Assembly: GCA_000469685.2 (NCBI GenBank)
Contig: LS997566.1
Location: 1,888,061 to 1,952,060, forward strand
Source of the DNA: Haemonchus contortus
Lineage: Eukaryota > Nematoda > Chromadorea > Rhabditida > Trichostrongylidae
Direction: 5' to 3'
DNA length: 64,000 nt
The position numbers and the translations under genes are program-made. Position 1 is the first letter of the stretch. Each line of letters starts with the position of its first letter. This document shows, in pieces, positions 46,681 through 58,391 of this stretch. The notes below the pieces were generated by a model. That model was not told the origin of the DNA, did not search any database, and saw only the letters and a list, made by a program, of their open reading frames with translations.

Positions 46681-49089
46681 AAATACCATTTTCATATGAA
46701 AACCTCATATCCCACCAATTCTGTTGATAAGCCCGCTTTTTCGCCACCGATACACTACTCTAAACCAACGCTTCCACTTCTTAACTCGAAAATATACCTC
46801 AGAATTATCTTGGGCCTGGACGGGAAAAATTACGGATAGACCTTCGCAACTGCCGAGTAAGGTAAGTGCTCGAGGCAAATTTTGAGGCTCCGGTCAAGGC
46901 CGTCTATGACGTCGTTTACCTTCTTTTCCCATAGTGTTATTGTCATTCGTGAAACCCATGCAGATATTATACAATCAGGGAAGTTGAGCGTCTGTCGAAG
47001 AAGAATATTATCCTTTCTGCTGAGGGCAGAATTATGGTCAATGGGTAGACACGCCGGGGTAGTAGGAGCTGCCGGGTGCAGCAGTCCGCATATGTTGTTA
47101 ATGCTTTTCCGATGAAATGCCATTGAAATGCCCATTTCCATCCCAAAAGCGGATGAGATAGAGGAATCGCTAACTGGTAAGGGGCCACGACACCCTCAAT
47201 AACATAGTGAAAGTAAATTTCCAGAATTCTTCCCAGTAATATATGAGGTCATACCAGAGCGCACTGTGCTATCAAGGTTAGAAGGCAAATTCTTGAAATA
47301 AATCGAGCAAGTATTTCGGGATCTTCCACTCTTACCTTCGGTATTCAAAGAATCTCTGTGCAGCAGTCCCATAAGTCAATTGTACAATATCCCCGGAGGA
47401 TTGCCTGTATGCAGAAACTCCCTTTTTGTACCTTCCGAAAGTGACCCTTCTTGATATCGAGAAAATTTTCTTGTAAAAATCGGTTTATACCGAAGCAGCT
47501 CTGAATGAAACAGATGCGGAATGGCAGAACAGATGGATTTTCAGATTTATCGGATGAGGAAAGTTCAACTCTGATTTCAGAGAAGTAATTCTATCTCTAC
47601 TAAGTCCCACGAAAAAATGAACGAAAAAATAAAGCGGTGAAGTGGAATTTTGGATAGAATTACAGTCAGTTACAGTAAGATGAGTGTTTTTTCAAGAACT
47701 AAAAAAAATGGAAGGCCTGAGAAGATGTAGAAGGAGCATAGCTAACCTCTTTCAGTTTAGTTGACCCTAATTTTTTTCACAACTTAAGCTACTCATTCAG
47801 ACTGTTTCCGCAGCATGCTGCCGTTTTTCACCCATCATCCATGACAACACCGTAGGTAACATATCTACCGACACTGATCTGCTACACTTTTCATCGCGTC
47901 AAATGGAAACTGAATGAGAACTTGGATGCTAGGGTTTTCCCAAGCGCCACCATTCAACGATGAAAGGCAGGAGGATTCAGCGGTGGCTGGGCGATCCGGC
48001 GGCTTCTGATTATATCATGAGCAATGAAAAGCTTGAGTATGAACCTTCCAGTCTGTGGCGGATTCAAGACCAACCAGACAAAAATTGATGGGATTCGAGC
48101 AGTAAAAAACAAGCCCTACTGGGCATGAATTATAGGGATGGGAAGGATGGCCTGTCATTGGGCTCTTCTCCATCTTCGCTTTATTAGCTTCTAGTCATCA
48201 TCATATGATGACAGTGGCCATCGTAAATCTTACAGATGAATATGGAATGGGGAAATCGTGATGGAATTGTGGACGGGATGTTACTATGGCACAAAAATCG
48301 ATCTCAAAGGAAATTGTGCACTGTCTTCCCCCTTTAATAGTAGGTTCAGAGTAGGAATCATGATCAGAAAAAGGTTTCGAGCTTCCAAACGGTTTATTCG
48401 ATACTTCAACGAATTGCCGCTCCCTCAGTCTACATCGAAGTTTTGACTTCGGGGAGCCCAAAAAATAGGTTTATGGAAGGGTAAACGGAGTTTGGTAAGA
48501 ATTATAAAGAGCAATGAAGAGCTTAAAAAAATTGGGAGACTCAAGTAGGCACGGAACCTTGACGAGCTGTCTCGGATCTGCTCTGCTTTGGACCAAATTG
48601 AACTCGACGGGAGTCATAGAAGGGTGCCAGAAAACCGACATTGGGTCAGAATGGTCGGCCCAACGGATGAGTGATCTGCTAAGCAATGTCGCTAGAAACA
48701 CAAAAGGAGGTCAAGATGTTCTGTACAAGATCATTAGTCTGTTGCCTTCCCATTATCTGAAAACCTTGAGAAAGTAGAAAATGTCTGTTAGCTCAGTGGA
48801 GATGAGCACTTCATCGTTCGACTGACAGTCGAGTACTAAAGTTGTCCAGCCCAGCAGTTTCATTTGTTCTGAATTCAGTGACTGATACATTTATGTATGA
48901 AGGATTGAAAATCCATACTGGGAGAGTTCGTAAGTTTCCAGTAAAGTCAAAAAAATCAATTCTATACTATTATATTATCAAAGGCATAGTTCTTGATAAA
49001 AGCGGTTCCCGAGATTTTCCGCTAGAACGAACCTCAGGCTTCCCTGGATAGTACAAAAAACGCTTGCGGATCAAAGACATCCTAGGCAG
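46681..49089. other. no supported gene
   Basis: Open frames up to 103 codons exist (46830-47141 minus; 48514-48777 plus) without any domain or splice context I trust. Confidence 0.4.
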
Positions 49090-49385
49090 GGCGTAATGGA
49101 GTGCAACTCAAAGACGGACGAGTTTTCACGGTGTTGAAGAGACCGTGGAGGTTGCACCATCCGCACCGGGACCTATACCCTACACGCAAGCGACTCACTT
49201 AGCCGGTTGGTATACTCGTCCATATAACCCCTCTATGCTTTTTTTTTATCGTCATATGTGAATTTGTAAGGCTGTGATTACATACGACGATGGGATTTTC
49301 TGAATTTTCTGTGTTCTCCAGCTCTGTATTCTTCCCTAATATTTCCGCTGATGGTGCACCTTGTGTGCAAAATAAATAAATAAAT
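49090..49385 (+). repeat. dispersed repeat copy ending in an (AAAT)n tail
   Basis: It shares GACGGACGAGTTTTCACGGT, TGTTGAAGAGACC and GGAGGTTGCACCAT with the copies near 15.5 and 46.6 kb. Downstream the sequence ends in AAAATAAATAAATAAATG at about 49369-49385. A short tandem tail is what some LINE and SINE 3' ends look like, so this may be the end of a retrotransposon; that is inference. Confidence 0.45.
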
Positions 49386-50950
49386 GATCTCGTCTTATTT
49401 CTGACTACTCTTTTTATCTCTTTGAATACACTGCTTTCTTCGCCATTTTCGCACCATTCTGGACTATCACTTCCATGATTCGTCTCAAAATAATTACCCT
49501 AGAATCATTGTGAACTGTGTTTTTAAAAAGAACTGACTACATAGCTTATCCTGAATCGACTAATCATCAACAAATTGATCAGTAAGAGAGGGGAAATTTT
49601 GAAAGAGACTGAGCGAACGAGCTCGTAAAAGAGGTAGTGTTGGAGGTAGCTATACAACTCATTGCCTCCGGAAAAAATGGGACAGGGGCAAGATAAGAAC
49701 CAAGTTGTAGCGTAGATTACGGTGGATTAGAATATGCAAATCGGCTGTAGGGGCCGCTTTCCCAGGAAAAGGAAGAATGACGCAAATCCTCAGAATCAAC
49801 GGCTCACTGAGAGGCTTTCATTGCTTTCAGTGAACGAAATTGTGTTGTGGTGCATGTCCGCACCCTTCTTTGCTTTGTTAATCCTCGCCGTCGAAAAGGG
49901 CAGGACAGCCAAAATGCTAAACTTGCAGCTACATCGCCGAAATTCGCACTTGAAAGCAAGGGGTTATATGTAGAAGGGCACTTAACGCAAGAATGTTTGG
50001 CTTTTTCAACGGTGTATAGGCTAAATTAATGTCTTGACAATGTTTATTGTTTACCACTCCTTTCCGGAAGAGAATTTATCAAGAGAGGAAGATATAAAAC
50101 AACCGTGGCAGCCTCATTATAGCGGTCATTACCAGCAGCCCAAGGCCATTGAGACATCGGACAAAAGCGGAACACTCTAAAACAACAAAAAACCCTGATA
50201 AGCAGCTGAGTTCGAGGAATGAGAACCAAACTCAATCGGCAGCGATTCTCACATATAGACCCGTTTGAGTCGATAAATAAACAAGCAAACATTAAGTTAC
50301 CTGAATAGTCTTTTATGGTGAGATGGAATTGCCAACGTTATAGGAGAGGTCTGTGACGCTTTCGGTGATGCCCACCTTTAACAGTTCTGATAACTATCTA
50401 CTTCCATTAGGCTGTGCAAGGCCTAGGATCACTTGTTTACTTGATTATTTATTGAGTAACTAGGTGGGTTTTGAAAGCCATGAGTTTTGGTTAATAATAA
50501 GCAGTAAGAATCAAAGATGTGCGTATTTCTGGTGGGTAAATGGAAAGCCTAAGGCACGTATAACCTAACAAGCTTGATTTCATACAAATATGTAAACACA
50601 GCCTATTTATTTCATTTTTATATTGACTTATATTTCTCCGGTTGAGGTTTTAGAGCGTATTCTTTCGTAGAGAACGAAAGGAGTTATACGGCCTTTGACC
50701 TTACCCTCCTGACTCATCAACGGCTACTCTATGCCCACACTTCGGCCCATAATTAGCCATAACTGCCACTTCATGGAAATCTTAGTTTTAGGTAGTCAAC
50801 GAGGGCTGTACTGCCTATTAATAACTGAATCACTTAAGTACGTCATATCCAGGTGCAGTTAATGACTTTCATAAAAAATTTCAGGGGGTATTTTCCAGTA
50901 GGCGAAAAAGGGCCCGCATACTTTATGAATATAGGTAAAAATAAATCGGT
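49386..50950. other. no supported gene
   Basis: Nothing recognisable; a small hairpin (TTCTTTCGT / ACGAAAGGA) lies near 50660-50682. Confidence 0.4.
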
Positions 50951-51042
50951 AATTAACCTAAAAATTTTTACTGCCTACTAAACGATTTCAATTGGTAATC
51001 GAGAGTTGAAGTCGTTTAGTAGACAGAAAATTTGTAGATTAA
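50951..51042. repeat. miRNA-like hairpin, about 41-bp stem
   Basis: The left arm (50951-50992) pairs with the right arm (51004-51042). The core CTACTAAACGATTTCAA pairs with TTGAAGTCGTTTAGTAG (one G-U pair). The stem continues through CTGCC/GACAG, AAATTTT and AATTAA blocks with a few bulges. The loop is about 11 nt. Stem length, small bulges and small loop are within the pre-miRNA range. No mature sequence is recognised as a known miRNA, so it may equally be a small inverted-repeat remnant. Confidence 0.65.
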
Positions 51043-51778
51043 TTGAAACTACAGTATGCAGTACAGTATTCTCATGGTTATTAAATTAAGTTTACAAAGG
51101 GGTTACATAAGAGAAAACTGGCATTCTCACAGTCATACACATAATTACAGCTAAATAAATTGTAATATTTTTTAGTATACAATATGCTTTTGTAAATTTT
51201 CTTGATTTGTAATCCAATGTCCACTACAGTACCCTCACTGTTATTAAAGTTTGCCTGAAAAATGCTCTGAGCCTGGGATTTATCACTGCTACAAAGATTG
51301 AATTTGATCCCCTCGTAAACAAAAGCTCATGCAAAGGGACACAAAGGAATATGACTGCACCCTCATTGAGTACTAACCCGGTGAGGAAGGATGAAGTCGA
51401 AATTCCCAGGAGTTTCTCGAGCACTCAGATCCCAATGATTTATGAAATTTTTCGCCATAATTTTTTTTCCAAAAATCACCTAATTATCACGGATATATTT
51501 TGGCGAAGAGTAATCTGTAAAGTAGCAAAATTCCTGTGGAACGGATGCAAAGAGCTACTGCTGTTATGGTCACGGTGTGCTGCAGAAGGATCGAAATTAT
51601 CGCGTCGCCGTGAGGGGGACGTCGTGCGCGAAGCAGCATCAGGTGAGAATGTACGGGTATGTAACAGAATGCAGAAGCAGGTAAGAAATGCAGGAACAAA
51701 ATAACTGACAGTAGACTCATGCCCAGAATTATTATCACATACCTATTGGTTTCTATGAAGAGCGCCAGAGCTGTAATC

Positions 51779-51829
51779 GATCGCCGCACGCCATCCCAAC
51801 GAATGGTTCGCGACGGCGTGCGGCGAATC
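51779..51829. repeat. GC-rich hairpin
   Basis: GATCGCCGCACGCC (51779-51792) and GGCGTGCGGCGAATC (51815-51829) pair over 14 bp with one bulge and a 22-nt loop. Weaker pairing extends outward by about six bases. It stands out as GC-rich in AT-rich DNA. Confidence 0.7.
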
Positions 51830-51984
51830 AATTGCACAAAACCGAACCTATCGCCCATTTCCTCTGTGAATATGTTGAGTTAAAAGTGATGTTGATTGAT
51901 CAGTACGTAAGAAACTTTGAGAAATTCGTAGAAACCTTAGGTAATGAGTTGTTAACAAAGGTGGTTTCCGCTGATGACCATTGA

Positions 51985-52112
51985 TCGCAGCCGAATCTCA
52001 TGCCAGTGTAAACCCATATCGGAAAAAATCCTTCTCCTTTAAATCGCCTAATCGGTACCAGATTTGTCTGTGGGTACAGTACATAGTACTGGCTAGACCT
52101 CGTCAATCAATG
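51985..52112 (+). repeat. tRNA-derived SINE, middle part
   Basis: AATCGCCTAATCGGTACCAG, TTTGTCTGTGGG, TACTGGCTAGACC and CAATCAATGTATGAG follow the family order (GGTTAATCGGTACCAGA ... GGCTGGCC ... CATTGTATAGG). No head or tail is recognisable. Confidence 0.55.
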
Positions 52113-52159
52113 TATGAGCAACATACTAGTAAAAAAAAAGAAACAATGGGTATAATTAT

Positions 52160-52470
52160 ATGGCGTAATCCCGTCGGATCAACCCCGTTTTTGGAATGCG
52201 TCTCCGCATTGACTTCCATTTAGAATCGTAGTGGCTATTGAATGGGTAAATAGCCTATACAATGAATTGTGATAGTTAGCCAGTGTACAGTCAGTGCTGC
52301 TATCCTCCTAAACGAGTTTGTTACCAATCAACCGACCCCGAGGGGGCGCTTAGGATAGCAGCACTGACTGTACACTGGCTGGCTATCGCAGTTCATTGGC
52401 CAACGCCGATATCAATCTGGGGTTCGCCCCGACCCAAGTTCGTGGTGGTGCGCCACTCAGCATCAGATCA
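52160..52470 (-). repeat. tRNA-derived SINE with an internal inverted duplication
   Basis: The outer parts are in minus orientation: tail GGAATGCGTCTCCGCATTGA and AGAATCGTAGTGGC at 52195-52240, head GGGGTTCGCCCCGACC and GTGGTGCGCCACT at 52420-52457. Between them 52352-52400 is flipped to plus orientation (AGCACTGACTGTACACTGGC, then TGGCTATCGCAGTTCATTGG). As a result 52278-52306 and 52352-52380 are a perfect 29-bp inverted repeat, AGCCAGTGTACAGTCAGTGC and nine more bases, with a 45-nt spacer. Confidence 0.75.
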
Positions 52471-53054
52471 CCTCCGACTTTTACAAATTCAAACGGCACT
52501 ACAAGTTGAATTAGATCAGGATATAGTACGAATTTAAAAAACAAGTGTGCTCTACATGCCATGAACCCATTTTTTGAATTCAAATGTCAAATCAAAGTAG
52601 ACCGACTGAAACCAGAACAGATTCGGACCTCGAATGTCAACAGGATTCAACTGTTACCAAAAAGCGGAACAACATAAAGTGGTTCAGTGAGCGGATAGAT
52701 CCAGATCGTCATTAAAAGGTTCTCTACTTGGTAATAAGATTATTTAATTAAATCTGGACCCATGACATCAGATACGTGACATTCTGATAATGTTAGCGGT
52801 AGCGATGCATCACGTCCACATCCGTCCACGGAATATTTTTAGATCGGAAAAACTCCTAAAGCCATAGAACTCCCAAAGCTACCTCCGAAATTAGAGGAAA
52901 CTAAAATAATAACCAGCCTCTATAAAGATTTAGACATCAAGGTCGATTTTACATTTGTTCAACTCTTTATTATTATTCATTTAGCCAAAAAAAGGGAAAT
53001 TTGCATCCCGGACAAAGAACATCAACATCAGCCCAAATAACAAAAGCATACTTT
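52471..53054. other. no supported gene
   Basis: Nothing recognisable. Confidence 0.4.
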
Positions 53055-53320
53055 GAAGTGGAGGCTGAGGTGATGCAGTGGCAATTGGCGCACGCTCACG
53101 CACGTACGGTCTGAGGATCGAATTCCAGATCGATATCTGCCCTAGCCAATCAAGTCTTCTATCGCCTCTAGATTGGTGAATTGATACCAATTTCATCTGT
53201 GAGGATAAAAGCCCGGACTTGTAAAGCGACTGGTGACAGCCAGTGCAGGCTCCATACGTATTCAAACGTTGATACAATATTTATGAGAAGTCGACTGCAG
53301 GGCGCATACCAGAAACGAGA
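53055..53320 (+). repeat. tRNA-derived SINE, near full length
   Basis: The A-box-like TGGCAATTGG lies at 53079-53088 and B-box-like GGATCGAATTC at 53115-53125. The body follows: GATATCTGCCCTAGCCAATC, AAGTCTTCTATCGCC, GATTGGTGAATTGATACC, CTGTGAGGATAAAAGC, GACAGCCAGTGCAGGC, ACGTATTCAAACGTTG and GGGCGCATACC. Same orientation and order as the copy at 37.3 kb but with a complete tail. Confidence 0.85.
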
Positions 53321-53779
53321 TAGAGTAAAGTCAAAGGTTTCATCCTAAACCTTATACTGCCAGATAGTCATCTCACCAACATACCTGCTGACCGATTTCT
53401 CTTTTCCGAGGCAATAACCAATTAAGAGGAAAACCACCAGAAGAAATTACGACTGAGCAGTAAAAGATTCAAGGTCCACTTCTGGACGGAAAATGGGTGG
53501 CATTACCCAGCTGGATGATCTTCCCGTATACGCTACTTCTGCAAAATGTTCACAGGTTTATGGTACCAGTTACGCGACTTCCTTATGTCGTCAAGTGTAA
53601 TGACACATCACGTTTCAAATAAAGCTACTGTAATGAGTAATGGAGTTTAAACTATAAAAACTTTTCTTTTTCTTCTTTTCTTCGCCTGTTCAACGACGTC
53701 AGCTTAATTACCAGTAGTTACATTCAAAATTATGGGAAATACTCATATGGAGGAATACTAGGAGGTGACCACAAGAACG

Positions 53780-53985
53780 ATCAGGGAACAGATCTGAGTT
53801 GATATCTATGTAGGTCAGCCAAGTCCTTCGATCTTTCGGAATCGGTAAAATGGTTCTAGAACCGGCTACAATCTTAGAATCACTGACATATACATCAACT
53901 GACTGTTGGGAAGCAATGCATTTGCTAATACGCATTTAAACGTACGTTCGATTGGGAATGGAAGTCGATTGGGGAACGCATCCGA
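53780..53985 (+). repeat. diverged tRNA-derived SINE copy
   Basis: Family landmarks appear in order: GATATCTATGTAGGTCAGCC, AAGTCCTTCGATCTTTCGG, AATCGGTAAAATGG, AATCACTGACAT, CTAATACGCATTTAAACG and GGGAATGGAAGTCGATTGGG. The head boxes are degraded. Confidence 0.55.
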
Positions 53986-56900
53986 AAACGGGTTTGATCA
54001 GTGCCAAGGGACTTGAGATTTTTATTCGGCTTATAGCGTGTGGAAGCCAGTCACTGTACAACCGAAGATTTTTTATTTTCCCATACGAGCCCGGTACAAA
54101 CTTACTAGAAGGAATTGGTTGGGTCCGGCTGGTATCGACTGAGGATTTGATTTCCACAAGAAACAAAAAAATCTAGTCCCTCATGTCACTACTTCATGCC
54201 GTATACTCTGCTTTTTATATTTACTTGTAAATTTACTACTTTTTACGAATAAACTAGATAATTTGACGGCTTTACAGAAAAAATAAATTTATTGCGATAT
54301 GAAAAAAATACAATGGGAGACCTCCATTATGACGTGCTTCTTGCGTTATACCGCGTCATTTGTGATTTACATTCCATGAATTTTTTTGTTTTGCCCTTTT
54401 CTTACTAATGAGCACAGAGGGAGAGCATTAATCTACCTAGCTCCTATCTAAAGCGCTTGCGGGACGGGGGTTTTTCTCCGACTTGTACCCCATCAAGTCT
54501 ATTCACGTAATCAACTACCAACCCTATACCCATTCGGGCTCCGAAGTCATGAACATTATCTTTCGTCATGACTTTCGAATAGTTGTACTGTTGTTGGAGA
54601 ACTATGCAAATATATGATATTTAGAATTCCGAGACCACAAGTGCTATAGTTTTGCTTAGAGTCGTTGTGAAAAGATTCGTAAAAAAAATAACAAATCCAC
54701 AAAAATTTATGAGATACAAAAAATTATGTATATACCATGAAAATAATGACAAATTTCTGAGAATCCGAGAAATTAAAGGAAATCCTTTCCCCCAAAACTG
54801 ATAAAAAGCCGGTTTTCGGCAAATCGATAATCGTAGAACAACTCGAGAATCTGAATGCATTACTGAAAAGGAGAGTGGATTTTAGGAGTCTCCCCTAACG
54901 ACGGATGTGTGGGTGATGTGCCACTTACACTCTCGATGTCTAAAAGTCACGTAACTGATGTCACAGGTCTGAATTTGATTTATTCTTGTTTTATTTTGAT
55001 CTTATTAATGTTCGGTAAGGGTTCGAATGATGGTCTTAGAGCCTCAGCAAGGTTTTGTAACATTGAAGTTAGAGGTTATTAGTTGGTTAGTATTATAGTA
55101 TTAGAAATTTCAGCTAAGATTCCTCGACGAAAGTGGCAAAGTCGGAACGTTACCCGCATAGAAGTTGTGACATCCTGGCTGAGACTCTACAAGACTACCT
55201 ACTAACCTGATTGCTGCTTTTTGTTAGTTCACTGCAGACTCATTTTCAAATCCCCAACCCCCAGACACCCCAGTCACCAGCGGAAATTCTAGGACCTCTA
55301 CCTCTCAGAAGCTCACATGGCTACCAACTAGGTTCTCATTAGCATTGAATGGTGCTTTGAACAACGATAACAAAATCCGCTTTTCTTCCACCTACACGAT
55401 TGTTATGCCGGCCCCCTGCTATGCACCCTGTACTTTCAAACAATGGGCACTTTTTAGACGCTACTTTTTCGCTATTACACGAAGCCTAATAATTTGCCAA
55501 CTGGTAACTGAACAGTAATAGTCCTCATACCTAGTGAAAGGAAAACTCGACTCGAAAGAAGACGACTAGGACGAACTCATGAGAACCGAGTTCAATGACG
55601 AGAAAATTTCATTGTGGTGGAAATGGGATCACCCCGAAATTCCAAGAAGCCGATGGACTAGGCAATAAGGGTTTCAAGCAAAGATTGGCCAAGATATGCA
55701 ATCATTCCAGCTGGATGGCTCTCAGTCACACTTCAGTCAAAAAAGCAACAAACTCAAATTTGTCATTTTGCACCAAGAGGGTACAGGAAAGCAACCGTTC
55801 CTCTTGCCTCTAGTCAGCTAAGAGTGGAAGGATGGAGCTTTTGAGAAGATGTAGCTCCTGCAAGCAAAAGCGAAAAGCGTTTAGGACTAGTGCCACATCA
55901 CTCTTCCTAACTTCATATCCTTCGACGATTGGCACGACGGCCCTACCCGTCCCCTGCCCCCTTCCTCCGACCAATTTCGATGCGCTCAGCTATTCTATCT
56001 GATCGTTTTTATTATGAATAGACTCAGACGGCGACGGAATTTTAGACCAGATGAGTCCACTATAGAGCGGAATGCAGGCGACAAAACCATTTAGACCGGA
56101 TTGCTAACTGAATCTTCTAATCAAGCCATAAGGGGATATCTTATTGCATGGGGATGGGGTGCAAGACAGAAAATGAAATCATTTACTTTCAAAAACATAT
56201 CATTTTAAATAAAAAGAACAAGTGTGAGTGATAGTGCTCACAGGTAATTGGACAGACAGCTCACAATATGCAAACTTTCTTCCCTAATTGGGAGAAAACC
56301 TCAGTCCTATTGCCTAGAAGAGTGAAGAGGCGGAATATATTTGTGGTCACCGACCATTAAAGCCATAAGCGGAACTTACTTTTATAAAACCTATAATGGT
56401 TGCCATAATAAAAATTTAATAAATAAAAATTTCATAAAAACTTTTTGCAGGACATGTGTAAATACGAAACAATCTGCATTCGGTTTCGATGGAGCTCAAT
56501 TTCGTGGCTTGGAAATTTCAGATAGCCATCGATCTCTGTCTATAGAACCTATATTTCATTGTCACGGATTTTTTTCTTGCAGAATTCATGGAACGACCCA
56601 AACTTGGCCTGCAGAGGGCTCAGTTCTACGGTCAAAAGAAATACGTTTTAAATGAGAAAGAATGTCATCGTAAGGAGTAGAAAGCACGGGCTTGGAAAAC
56701 GATGTGAAGTCATCAGAAACATCAATCCGATGAATCGTCTGCCGTTGAGCATCGATAAGCAGTAACAGAAATGAATGGAAAACTGGTGACTAAAGATGAA
56801 AGTTTAAAAAAAAATAGGGAGCTGATGAGAAATTGGTAGAATTATGTTTGAAAAGAGGGCGGAAAGAGGGCGAGAGGAGAAGCTAACTTCCCAAAGAACG

Positions 56901-57164
56901 GGTCTCGACCACGAATTATGGTCGCAATTATTCCGTAATCTCTCTCAAAGGAGGATCCCATTTTCTTCAAAAATTCCCCACTTCTTCCCACTGGAAGACC
57001 CAAACATCGTGACTATGAAACGCCTCGAATCCCTAACTCGTCGTTTCGGTCTCTCTGGAGCAAGAATTCGATTGGTCACCAAACTGTAACATGTTCTTTG
57101 TATTAGTGAGAGCATAATATAAAATGGAGGCACTAAGTGTCCTGGCAACTATGCGTAACTTCAA
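53986..57164. other. no supported gene
   Basis: Short open frames only, no element recognised in about 3.2 kb. Confidence 0.4.
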
Positions 57165-57265
57165 TCGATTCCATTAAGATGCGCCTCGCATTTGCCATGC
57201 ACTCATAGTTACAGTTACATCTGAAGGCGTATGAAATCTCTACCTATGGCTTCAGCTACTCAGTC
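57165..57265 (-). repeat. SINE tail fragment (old)
   Basis: On the minus strand CATACGCCTTCAGATG, then GCAAATGCGAGGCGCATCTT follow the 3' tail pattern of the SINE family with many differences. Confidence 0.4.
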
Positions 57266-57799
57266 CACGTTTACACTTACCTCGTCCTTGTATCCCCACA
57301 CAGCCCCAAAGTTGTCACCTGTAATGGCCAACTTATACTAATATTGGGTTTTTTGAAAATCTTTAGCAGTCCTGATTGCAGAACTATTCGAGTAGCGGTA
57401 TTTCGCCACTCTTCCACTAGAAGATTGATATGGAAAAGCATTTTACACTGACTTTTTTCAAGGAATTTGTTTCATCATAATAGTAATTCAAGAAAAAGAA
57501 AAATACACAAAAACAAGAACTATCAAGATTGAGGAACCCTACATTCTCGTTCCAAAGCCATAGTTAAAGAAGCTCTAGTTTCCTGCCATCAACCCTCTGA
57601 AAAGGTGACTCTACTGGTTATCTATTGGAGCAACAGCCGTCCCATTGAAGGAAGCGGTTGTCCCCGTGAAAACGTCAGCACTGGAAGAGGTCTGGGGCTG
57701 TCCCATATCGTCGCGATCAATAACTCGGTTCATTTTGAAATTTATCAAGTAGCGTGTTGAGAAGTAAAATGAGATTTAGTGGATAAAAGAAGAAGATAG

Positions 57800-57935
57800 A
57801 CTTTCTCGGCGCCCATCACTTCCATTTAGAAAACGCCCACGCGTTCGGCTTCCATTCAGTATCGCGTAGGGCGCTTGAATGTGTATTCGGCCTACACAAC
57901 GGAGCAGCCTATTTTCCACTCAGTGTGTTGATCCT
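57800..57935 (-). repeat. tRNA-derived SINE, 3' half
   Basis: On the minus strand it reads TGGGAGGATCAACACACTGA, TGTGTAGGCCGAATACACAT, TCAAGCGCCCTACGCG and ACTGAATGGAAGCCGAACGC, the body and tail of the family without the head. Confidence 0.65.
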
Positions 57936-58391
57936 CCCAGGCAACCGTCACGCACCTTCTACGGACTCGGAAAGGGGTACAAGGCTCGAGGTCAGCGTTC
58001 ATCCGAATTCTATGAACGGAGCAGGAGTGTAACTTACAACTGGCTTATACCTGCCCTCCTTCCTTTTCGAGCAAATCAGCCCTTCTCTGCTCGTCCACAC
58101 GGAATGCGATATCCTCAATCGATATCGACTGATAATCACTACACTGCGTTTCATAAATATAGGGCCACCCTAAATTTTTGCAGTTCCAAGCATGCAGCGC
58201 ATTTTTGAAAAATCCTGCCATAACCAATGGATTCCTCATAACGGAAAACCTTAATACAGATTTTGTGAAAAAATTTCACTTTAGAATTGTTGAAATAATT
58301 TCCTTAGAAGGTACCATCACCCTTTTCATGAGTATGACTACACATTCTTTAACGAAAAAATTTATTACAACAGAGTGGATGTTACAACTTC

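Noticed and set aside
51056..51365. Possible spaced repeat of CTACAGTA and CACTGTTATTAAA-like units
   Set aside because: Similarity between the units is short and irregular; no ends or consistent period could be defined.
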